From: an uncultured Peptococcaceae bacterium
Lineage (GTDB): Bacteria > Bacillota > Dehalobacteriia > UBA4068
Length of the DNA: 6,548 bases
Assembly: GCA_947307285.1 (NCBI GenBank)
Contig: CAMZIS010000074.1
Coordinates: forward strand, 1-6,548
Reading direction: 5' to 3'
The notes beneath the pieces are model-generated. The model was not told the origin of the DNA and did not search any database. It saw nothing but the letters and a program-made list of their open reading frames with translations. Made by a program: the position numbers and the translations under genes. This document shows positions 1 through 6,116 of this stretch, one piece after another (the stretch's first letter is position 1; each line of letters begins with the position of its first letter).

Positions 1-2
1 TG

Positions 3-311
3 TCTGTCCGGGGCAATGTTGTGGTCATGGGCGATATCAATCCGGGTGGGGAGATCCTGGCTACCGGCAACATTGTCGTCATGGGCACTTGCCGCGGTGT
101 TCTGCATGCCGGGGCCGAAGGCGATACAGACGCTTACATCATCTGCTACAATATGCGTGCGCAGCAGCTGCGTATATCTTCCTGCGTAGCTACCGTTCCC
201 CAAGGAGCCAGCCTGACTCCGTTAAAAATGGCCACTATCAAGAATGGCGCCATTGTTTTAACCGATTACGTCCCCAGTCAATTCAAAGAGGCTGCTTATC
301 AGGAGGCCTGA
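3..311 (+). CDS. minC: Septum site-determining protein MinC, C-terminal part (5' end outside window)
   Basis: MinC inhibits FtsZ polymerisation away from mid-cell. Its C-terminal beta-helix domain dimerises and binds MinD, which places it at the membrane. The visible 102 residues are this C-terminal domain: a GNVVVMGDINPGGEILATGN repeat turn, then IVVMGTCRGVLHAG, with the RGxxHAGxxGD signature encoded at 93-125, then an QQLRIS strand. The tail, with a MATIKNGAIVLTDY segment, matches the usual C-terminal end of Bacillota MinC. The N-terminal FtsZ-inhibiting domain and the start lie left of the window. The frame is open from base 3 and ends in TGA. mutS starts 5 bases later, so the two are probably co-transcribed; minD is not the next gene, which is atypical. 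The family assignment is strong. Whether the gene is intact upstream cannot be seen. Confidence 0.9.
   Translation, partial: SVRGNVVVMGDINPGGEILATGNIVVMGTCRGVLHAGAEGDTDAYIICYNMRAQQLRISSCVATVPQGASLTPLKMATIKNGAIVLTDYVPSQFKEAAYQEA
301..306 (+). promoter_or_regulatory. Ribosome binding site of mutS
   Basis: A perfect AGGAGG lies within the last codons of minC, 10 bases before a TTG codon at 317. It is the only good Shine-Dalgarno sequence near the mutS N-terminus and so favours the TTG start over the in-frame ATG codons at 338 and 341, which have no such site. Its position inside minC suggests translational coupling. Confidence 0.75.
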
Positions 312-316
312 CGGTT

Positions 317-2944
317 TTGTCTATTGTAACACCTATCATGATGCAATATCAAGCGATCAAAGAGCAATATCCGGATTGTTTGCTCTTTTTTCGCTTGGGC
401 GATTTTTATGAGCTGTTCGGCGACGACGCGAAAGTGGCTTCCGGCGAGCTGTCTTTGGTCCTAACCGGCCGCAATGCCGGCGGTGATCAGCGTGTACCCA
501 TGTGCGGCGTCCCTTATCATGCAGCGGATAACTATATTGCACGGCTGATGGAAAAAGGCTACAAGGTGGCCATTTGCGAGCAGCTGGAAGACCCCAAGCT
601 GGCTAAAGGACTTGTTAAGCGAGATGTCATCCGCGTGGTCACTCCCGGGACCGTACTTGAAGATAATATGCTGGACAGCAAAAACCACAATTATCTTGCG
701 GCTTGCTGGCGTCAGCGCAAAGGTCGCGGTGAAATCGGTTTTGGTATCGCCTTTTGCGATATTTCCACAGGCCAATTCCAAGTTACCCAGCTCGAGGGCG
801 CTGATCTCCGTGAACGACTGGGAGATGAACTTGCGCGAATTGATGCGTCAGAGTTGATACTTCCTGCCGATCTTTATGAAGATGAGTTTTTCCAGTTGCG
901 TGTCAAGGGATACTCTGCCGGTACCCTTTCACATAATTATGATGACGCATTTATCAAAGGGCATTATGCTCAGATACTTGAAAATCATTTCAAAACCGGA
1001 TCCCTGACAGGATTGGGGCTGGAAGATAAGCCGCTGGCTGCCACAGCAGCCGCCATGATCATAGATTTTTTAGATCGAACTCAAAAGCGTTCGCTGGATT
1101 ACATAGACAGGCTGCAGGTATACAGCGACAGCGAATTCATGGTGCTGGATGCGGCCACTCTCCGCAACCTGGAACTTACCGCTACGATCCGCAGCAACAA
1201 ACGCAAAGGCTCGCTGCTGTGGGTGCTGGATGATACTAAAACGGCCATGGGCGGCCGTTTGCTTCGTGAATGGGTCGAGGCTCCGCTGCTTTCTGCTCGG
1301 GCGATCAACGGACGTCTTGACGCAGTGGAGGAACTTACCCGGCAAGAGCTTGTTTTATCCTCTTTACGGGAGCTTTTGCTGCGTTTGCATGATATATCGC
1401 GCCTTATTTCCCGCGTTTGCTACGGTTCGGCAGGACCGCGGGATCTGGCTGCTTTGCGTTCCACACTTTCATTGCTGCCAGAACTCCATCACGATCTGGC
1501 GGGCCTCTCCAGCCATCTTTTCGTCACCCTGTTCAATGGATTTGATCTGCTGGAGGACATTACGGCCGTTTTGAGTTGCGCTATAGCGGACGACCCGCCG
1601 CTTTCCGCTAAAGATGAAGGCGTTATCCGTGAAGGCTATATGCCGGAAGTGGACGAATTGCGCGCCGTGGCGCATAACGCTCGTGATCTTTTGCTGCAAA
1701 TGGAAGCTGCGGAACGGGAAAAGACCGGCATCAAAACGCTTAAAGTCGGATATAACAAAGTATTCGGCTATTATATCGAGATCAGTAAGAGCCGCGTCAA
1801 TGAGGCGCCTGATAACTACATCCGCAAACAAACTCTGACCAATGGCGAGCGTTTCATTACCGAAGAACTGAAAGAGCTTGAAAACCGCATTTTAACCGCA
1901 CGTGAAAGACTTCAGACCCTGGAATATCGCATCTTTTGCGAAATCCGGGATCAGGTAGCTGCGGCAGGGGACCGAATCCAGCGGGCTGCTGATTTTGTAG
2001 CGCATATCGACGTCCTGCAATCTTTAGCAAGTGTCGCAGGTAAGAACGATTATTGCAAGCCTGTTGTTGACGACGGCGAGATCATCGATATCAAAGACGG
2101 TCGTCATCCTGTGGTAGAGCAGATTATCGGCACAGAAAACTATGTGCCCAACGACTGCCGGCTGGATCCGGATCAGCAGCGGATGATGCTTATAACCGGT
2201 CCCAATATGACAGGCAAAAGCACTTACATGCGTCAGGTTGCATTGATAGTATTGATGGCGCGCATAGGCAGTTTCGTTCCTGCTGCGTCTGCCCTGATCG
2301 GTGCCTGTGACCGTATTTTTACCAGGGTTGGAGCGGCAGATGATCTTGCGTCCGGACAGTCTACCTTTATGGTGGAGATGAACGAGACATCGAATATCCT
2401 GCGTCATGCCACTTCAAAGAGTCTTATCATCCTCGACGAGATCGGCCGCGGCACTTCTACTTTTGACGGTCTTTCCATAGCCTGGGCTGTAGCGGAATAC
2501 ATCATCCAGGACAAATGCGGAGCTAAAACACTGTTCGCCACACATTATCATGAATTGGTTGCCTTGGCTGAGAGTTTTCCGCTGATCAAGAATTACTCTA
2601 TTGGCGCTAAGGAATCTGCCGGCGGTATAGTATTCCTGCGCAAAATACTACCCGGTGGGACCGATCGCAGCTATGGCATTCAGGTGGCGCAATTGGCCGG
2701 CCTGCCGCGGGAAGTGATCCATCGCGCAAAAGAGATCATGGCCCAACTGGAAGCGGAAAAACACATCAAAGGCAAATTGGAACGAGGCGAACAGTTGACC
2801 TTCGCCGATTACATATATGGCGAGCAGGTGCCTGAAGAGAGACATCCTGTCATAGATGAACTTAATGATATTAACGTTGACGACTTGACGCCCCTGGAAG
2901 CTCTGATGAAAATCGCCCAATGGAAGGAGCAGGTCGATGACTGA
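317..2944 (+). CDS. mutS: DNA mismatch repair protein MutS (875 aa, TTG start)
   Basis: MutS binds mismatches and small loops as a dimer, then becomes an ATP-bound sliding clamp that recruits MutL. From the chosen start the protein begins MSIVTPIMMQYQAIK, matching the family's usual TPMMxQY opening. The mismatch-reading Phe-x-Glu motif is intact (F30, E32 in DFYELF). Connector, lever and clamp domains fill roughly residues 120-540. The ATPase has Walker A GPNMTGKST (628-636), the DDLASGQSTF segment (675-684), Walker B LIILDE (703-708) and the ATHYHEL switch (741-747). A QLTF sequence at 826-829 in the C-terminal linker resembles the clamp-binding QLSF motif of Bacillus MutS. The protein ends with the conserved LTPLEAL helix. 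The length is normal for MutS1 and nothing essential is missing. The open frame extends upstream to 89, but that part overlaps minC and lacks MutS similarity. It overlaps mutL by 8 bases. Confidence 0.97.
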   Translation: MSIVTPIMMQYQAIKEQYPDCLLFFRLGDFYELFGDDAKVASGELSLVLTGRNAGGDQRVPMCGVPYHAADNYIARLMEKGYKVAICEQLEDPKLAKGLVKRDVIRVVTPGTVLEDNMLDSKNHNYLAACWRQRKGRGEIGFGIAFCDISTGQFQVTQLEGADLRERLGDELARIDASELILPADLYEDEFFQLRVKGYSAGTLSHNYDDAFIKGHYAQILENHFKTGSLTGLGLEDKPLAATAAAMIIDFLDRTQKRSLDYIDRLQVYSDSEFMVLDAATLRNLELTATIRSNKRKGSLLWVLDDTKTAMGGRLLREWVEAPLLSARAINGRLDAVEELTRQELVLSSLRELLLRLHDISRLISRVCYGSAGPRDLAALRSTLSLLPELHHDLAGLSSHLFVTLFNGFDLLEDITAVLSCAIADDPPLSAKDEGVIREGYMPEVDELRAVAHNARDLLLQMEAAEREKTGIKTLKVGYNKVFGYYIEISKSRVNEAPDNYIRKQTLTNGERFITEELKELENRILTARERLQTLEYRIFCEIRDQVAAAGDRIQRAADFVAHIDVLQSLASVAGKNDYCKPVVDDGEIIDIKDGRHPVVEQIIGTENYVPNDCRLDPDQQRMMLITGPNMTGKSTYMRQVALIVLMARIGSFVPAASALIGACDRIFTRVGAADDLASGQSTFMVEMNETSNILRHATSKSLIILDEIGRGTSTFDGLSIAWAVAEYIIQDKCGAKTLFATHYHELVALAESFPLIKNYSIGAKESAGGIVFLRKILPGGTDRSYGIQVAQLAGLPREVIHRAKEIMAQLEAEKHIKGKLERGEQLTFADYIYGEQVPEERHPVIDELNDINVDDLTPLEALMKIAQWKEQVDD
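2922..2929 (+). promoter_or_regulatory. Ribosome binding site of mutL
   Basis: GGAAGGAG lies in the last codons of mutS, 7 bases before the mutL ATG. The ATG overlaps the mutS stop (ATGACTGA), an arrangement typical of translational coupling that would keep the MutS:MutL ratio steady. Confidence 0.8.
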
Positions 2945-4859
2945 TACGGAGTCGGCAAGGATCCATATTCTCGACACGCATACTGCTAATCGTATCGCCG
3001 CCGGCGAAGTGGTTGAAAGGCCGGCTTCGGTCGTTAAGGAGTTGACTGAAAATGCTATTGACGCCGGCGCGACCAGGATCGAGATCCGCGTTTTTGACAG
3101 TGATTGCTGTAAACTGCAGGTGTCTGATAATGGATGCGGTATGTCTGCGGCCGATATGCGTATGGCGGTCCTGCGTCATGCTACTTCTAAGATAACTTCA
3201 GCAGACGATCTTTTGTCTCTGACTACCTTGGGCTTCAGGGGCGAGGCCTTGCCTTCTATTGCTGCCGTATCTGTGATGACGATAACCTCAAAAACCGCTG
3301 ATAGCGAACTTGGCTATACCATGACAGTCGATGCCGGTAAAGCAGCCATGCCGCAGGAGATCGGCTGTCGGCAGGGAACGACAGTTTTGGTCGATCGTCT
3401 GTTCTATAATGCGCCGGCTCGCAAGAAGTTCCTCAAATCGCCTCGTACGGAAATGCGTCTGATTACTGATACTGTTGCGAATCTTGCTGTAGCCCATCCC
3501 GAATGCGCTTTTGTCTTTCGACACGGCAACAGTCATGCCATTACCACCAAGGGCGGCAATGATGAAGTCGCGGCTATCCTGGCCGCTTATGGACGGAATT
3601 CTCTCCAGGATATGCTGCGTATGGCTTTGCATGAACAGGATGGTATGCAGCTGCACGGTTATATTTCCGCGCCTTCTGTATCCCGGTCTACCAGAGACCA
3701 GTATCACTTTTTTGTGAACGGTCGCGCTATCCGCTGCCGGGAACTGTATGCAGCGCTGGAGAACGCTTATTTTACCCAGGTCCCCACCGGGCGGTTTCCT
3801 GCAGCATTTTTGTTTTTCAATTTACCGCCGCAAAGCATCGACGTCAACGTACATCCAGCAAAACTTGAAATCAAACTGCGGGATCCGGAAAGCGTTCGCC
3901 GTCTGGTTGAAAGTGCGGTCATGGACACCATGATCCGTATGGAATACCTGTCCGCAGGCACTGCTGACGTTGCACAGCTGCGGACGGTAGCTCCAGTCGT
4001 GCCGTTGCCAATTCGATCAGATCGGGAAAAAGCGCAGCAAAAATGGCTGTCATCAGAACCAGTACATATGACGCAGATGCAGCTGCGCCAGGCCTTCAAT
4101 TCAGGACAGCCGGAGCTGGAAACGTCTGACTTTGCTTCTTCAGATACTTATAAAAGGCCAACAAGAGATTCCGTGTCATACAGCAGATCGAATGCTGCGG
4201 ATGACGATACGGACAAACTGATCGAATTTATTATGGAACGCCGTAAAATGCTGCAACGTGAGATGGATCAGCGTATAAACGGCTTTTCATATTCGTCCCT
4301 GCGTGTTTTAGGACAGCATCTGGGCACATACATCGTATGCAGCGACGGCTTCGATTTGGTGCTGATAGACCAGCATGCCGCTGCAGAGCGGGTGAATTAC
4401 GAACGTATTGCCGCAGAAGCTGAAGATAGACCAGTTGACGCGTCTATGCTTGCCGTACCGATCAGCCTTTCCTTTTCCTATTCCGATCATATTTTGCTGA
4501 CCGAAAACATACTGAAACTGCGTGATTTTGGCTTTATACTTGAATATTTCGGTGACACTACATATGTCATTCGTGCCGTGCCGTCCTGGTATGACGGGAG
4601 TCAGCCGGAAAACCTGCTGTTTTCTCTTTTGGAGCAGTTGCGCAGCGGCGTCAGCGACTCCGTAAAGCTTCGGCGTGAAGAACTGTTTTTGGCGGCCTGC
4701 AAGAAATCGATAAAAGCTAATCGTTATTTGACTGCGCAAGATATTTCCGGCCTGTTTGCTCAACTTGATAAGTGTCATAATAAATACACATGTCCTCATG
4801 GCCGGCCTATCGCCCTTCGGATCACGGAAAACGAATTGCGCCGTCGCTTTTTGCGCTAA
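2937..4859 (+). CDS. mutL: DNA mismatch repair protein MutL, endonuclease type (640 aa)
   Basis: MutL is recruited by MutS to a mismatch and, in organisms without MutH, nicks the new strand itself. The N-terminal GHKL ATPase is complete: KELTENAIDAGA (catalytic E35, Mg-binding N39), DNGCGM (64-69), GFRGEAL (99-105), and the transducer-domain DVNVHPAK with the conserved Lys at 309. A variable linker (about 345-450) follows. The C-terminal domain carries the endonuclease signature DQHAAAERVNYE (478-489), ACKKSIKAN (587-595) and CPHGRP (619-624). These supply the metal ligands expected by family comparison (D478, H480, E484, C588, C619, H621), so I infer an active nuclease. The clamp-interacting motif after the DQHA helix is degenerate (see findings). 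The start is the ATG with a good ribosome binding site, overlapping mutS. Normal length. Confidence 0.97.
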   Translation: MTDTESARIHILDTHTANRIAAGEVVERPASVVKELTENAIDAGATRIEIRVFDSDCCKLQVSDNGCGMSAADMRMAVLRHATSKITSADDLLSLTTLGFRGEALPSIAAVSVMTITSKTADSELGYTMTVDAGKAAMPQEIGCRQGTTVLVDRLFYNAPARKKFLKSPRTEMRLITDTVANLAVAHPECAFVFRHGNSHAITTKGGNDEVAAILAAYGRNSLQDMLRMALHEQDGMQLHGYISAPSVSRSTRDQYHFFVNGRAIRCRELYAALENAYFTQVPTGRFPAAFLFFNLPPQSIDVNVHPAKLEIKLRDPESVRRLVESAVMDTMIRMEYLSAGTADVAQLRTVAPVVPLPIRSDREKAQQKWLSSEPVHMTQMQLRQAFNSGQPELETSDFASSDTYKRPTRDSVSYSRSNAADDDTDKLIEFIMERRKMLQREMDQRINGFSYSSLRVLGQHLGTYIVCSDGFDLVLIDQHAAAERVNYERIAAEAEDRPVDASMLAVPISLSFSYSDHILLTENILKLRDFGFILEYFGDTTYVIRAVPSWYDGSQPENLLFSLLEQLRSGVSDSVKLRREELFLAACKKSIKANRYLTAQDISGLFAQLDKCHNKYTCPHGRPIALRITENELRRRFLR

Positions 4860-4863
4860 GGAG
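4858..4863 (+). promoter_or_regulatory. Probable ribosome binding site of miaA, long spacing
   Basis: AAGGAG overlaps the mutL stop codon (TAAGGAG) and lies 13 bases before the miaA ATG, longer than the usual 5-10. An in-frame TAA at 4868-4870 rules out any earlier miaA start, so this is the only site available. Weak initiation or reliance on ribosomes finishing mutL is plausible. Confidence 0.55.
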
Positions 4864-4876
4864 CATATAATTTAGT

Positions 4877-5833
4877 ATGGATAACCCAAATAAGCCGCTG
4901 CTTATCGTCATACTTGGGCCAACGGCCTGCGGCAAAACCAGGCTGGCCGTCAGAGTTGCCCAGGCTTTCCATGGCGAAGTGGTATCCGGTGATTCCATGC
5001 AGGTCTATCGTCGTATGGACATTGGTACCGCAAAGGTAACTGCTACGGAAGCGCAGGGAATACCGCATTGGATGATCGATATACGGGAGCCTGACGAGGG
5101 CTTCAGTGTGGCAGATTTTCGTCATGAAGCGGTTTGCTGTATCAATGATATCCTAGCACGAGGCCGCCAGCCGATCGTTTGCGGCGGTACCGGTCTGTAT
5201 ATCAACTCGCTGATCAACCCTTACCATTTTTCTGCCGTGGGCGGAGCGGACGTTCAACTGCGGAGCAAGTTGCGTAAGGAATGGGAACTGCAGGGCGCTC
5301 TGGCTATGCATCAGCAGCTGCGTGAAGTAGACCCTGCTGCAGCAGAACGCATCCATGTTAATGATTCACACAGGATACTCCGGGCCCTTGAGGTCTGGTA
5401 TAGCGAAGGCGTGCCTCTCAGCAGCCTGTGGGAAAAGCCTGCGTCTGAGTCTATCTATCGGCCGCTGCTCATAGGTTTGACAGCTGATCGTGAAGCATTG
5501 TACAGTCGTATCGAACGGCGTATCGATATCATGCTGGAACAGGGGCTGGTGGAAGAAGTGTCCGCTTTGCTCAGAGAAGGGATAGATCGAAACGCCGTTT
5601 CCATGCAAGGACTGGGCTATCGCCAGATAGCGGCATATCTCGATGGCGAATGTTCATTGGAAGATGCCGTGATAATGCTCAAACGTGATACGCGGCGTTT
5701 TGCCAAGCGTCAGCTTACCTGGTTCAAGCGGGATGATCGAATCAACTGGTTCAATGTCGATCATTATTGCAGTGAAAGCGTTTTGTGGAGCGCGGTCAAG
5801 ACGTTGATCGAACAAACTCTTGAAGGAGAGTGA
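4877..5833 (+). CDS. miaA: tRNA dimethylallyltransferase MiaA (318 aa)
   Basis: MiaA transfers the dimethylallyl group from DMAPP to N6 of A37 in tRNAs reading UNN codons, making i6A, which MiaB can then methylthiolate. The sequence shows the P-loop GPTACGKT (14-21), the SGDSMQVYRRMDIGTAK block (37-53; catalytic-type Asp at 39), HWMIDIREP (64-72), and GGTGLYI (103-109, whose Thr matches the family's active-site Thr). The C-terminal GLGYRQI and the DTRRFAKRQLTWF block are present. Length and motif order are normal. The ATG at 4877 is the first possible start because of an upstream in-frame stop. It sits 17 bases after mutL and 5 bases before hfq; miaA-hfq adjacency is conserved across many bacteria. 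Confidence 0.96.
   Translation: MDNPNKPLLIVILGPTACGKTRLAVRVAQAFHGEVVSGDSMQVYRRMDIGTAKVTATEAQGIPHWMIDIREPDEGFSVADFRHEAVCCINDILARGRQPIVCGGTGLYINSLINPYHFSAVGGADVQLRSKLRKEWELQGALAMHQQLREVDPAAAERIHVNDSHRILRALEVWYSEGVPLSSLWEKPASESIYRPLLIGLTADREALYSRIERRIDIMLEQGLVEEVSALLREGIDRNAVSMQGLGYRQIAAYLDGECSLEDAVIMLKRDTRRFAKRQLTWFKRDDRINWFNVDHYCSESVLWSAVKTLIEQTLEGE
5824..5828 (+). promoter_or_regulatory. Ribosome binding site of hfq
   Basis: AGGAG inside the last codons of miaA is 10 bases before the GTG at 5839 but only 1 base before the in-frame GTG at 5830. Spacing therefore selects the 5839 start, which also gives the expected Hfq N-terminus (MKGLQEQFLN). Confidence 0.7.
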
Positions 5834-5838
5834 TCATA

Positions 5839-6060
5839 GTGAAGGGATTGCAGGAACAATTCCTTAACAGTATGTGTATATCAGGAATCCCGGCGACATT
5901 TTATCTGGTAAATGGATTTCAGATGAAAGGCGTCTTAAAGGCTTTTGACGATTACACTATGCTGGTCGATAGTTCAGGCGGATGCCAAATGGTGTTCAAG
6001 CATGCTATAAGCACTATACAGCCACTCAGACAGGTGGATTTAAACGCTTTTAATAATTGA
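5839..6060 (+). CDS. hfq: RNA-binding protein Hfq (73 aa, GTG start)
   Basis: Hfq is an Sm-like hexamer that binds U-rich and A-rich RNA and can pair small RNAs with mRNAs. The fold is recognisable throughout: QEQFLN helix (5-10), Sm1 strand region with FYLVNGFQMKG (21-31), AFDDYTMLVDS (35-45), and Sm2 QMVFKHAIST (50-59). The tail is short (60-73). Phe27 at the distal-face position, as in Bacillus and Staphylococcus, points to a Gram-positive type. Unusual points, aligned by eye to E. coli Hfq: the rim residues Arg16/Arg17/Arg19 are Cys13/Ile14/Gly16, proximal-pore Gln41 is Asp38, and the Sm2 Tyr is Phe53. The key Lys-His (54-55) is kept. So this is certainly Hfq, but its rim and proximal RNA contacts may differ. 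It is the last gene before a strong hairpin. Confidence 0.95.
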   Translation: MKGLQEQFLNSMCISGIPATFYLVNGFQMKGVLKAFDDYTMLVDSSGGCQMVFKHAISTIQPLRQVDLNAFNN

Positions 6061-6062
6061 AA

Positions 6063-6092
6063 AGAAAGCGAAGCTTTAAAGCTTCGCTTTCT
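6063..6092 (+). terminator. Probable intrinsic terminator or attenuator after hfq
   Basis: A perfect inverted repeat: the 12-base arm AGAAAGCGAAGC (6063-6074) and its exact complement (6081-6092), separated by TTTAAA. It begins 2 bases after the hfq stop. The GC-rich core GCGAAGC/GCTTCGC is flanked by AAAGAAA before and TTTCT after, as in A-tract/U-tract terminators. There is no long run of T downstream on the + strand, so termination may be partial. On the minus strand the hairpin is followed by TTTTCAATTATT, so it could also act in that direction. Confidence 0.65.
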
Positions 6093-6105
6093 GCAAGCCT
6101 AATAA

Positions 6106-6110
6106 GGGAG
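6106..6110 (+). promoter_or_regulatory. Ribosome binding site of the YnbB-like gene
   Basis: GGGAG (within AAGGGAG) lies 6 bases before the ATG at 6117 and supports that start. I see no convincing -35/-10 promoter pair in the short gap after the hairpin, so expression may depend on read-through from hfq. Confidence 0.65.
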
Positions 6111-6116
6111 ATATCA

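Noticed and set aside
89..316. Upstream extension of the mutS open frame to an ATG at 89
   Set aside because: It overlaps minC in another frame, is rich in Arg/Ala/His out-of-frame-like composition, and has no MutS similarity. The family N-terminus begins at about 317.
1149..1574. 141-codon + strand open frame in an alternative frame of mutS
   Set aside because: It is fully inside mutS, Cys/Trp-rich with no recognisable fold; a frame-shifted reading of mutS.
2024..2407. 127-codon minus-strand open frame inside mutS
   Set aside because: It is antisense to the conserved MutS ATPase region and has no family resemblance; a shadow frame.
3288..3707. 139-codon minus-strand open frame inside mutL
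   Set aside because: It is antisense to the MutL ATPase domain and has no motif or supporting context.
4308..4799. 163-codon open frame on the minus strand inside mutL
   Set aside because: It lies opposite the conserved MutL nuclease domain, lacks a recognisable domain and has no convincing ribosome binding site. It is explained by codon bias of mutL.
4866..4871. Perfect TATAAT as an independent miaA promoter
   Set aside because: No -35 hexamer at a workable distance and no extended -10. Kept only as a low-interest finding, not as a feature.
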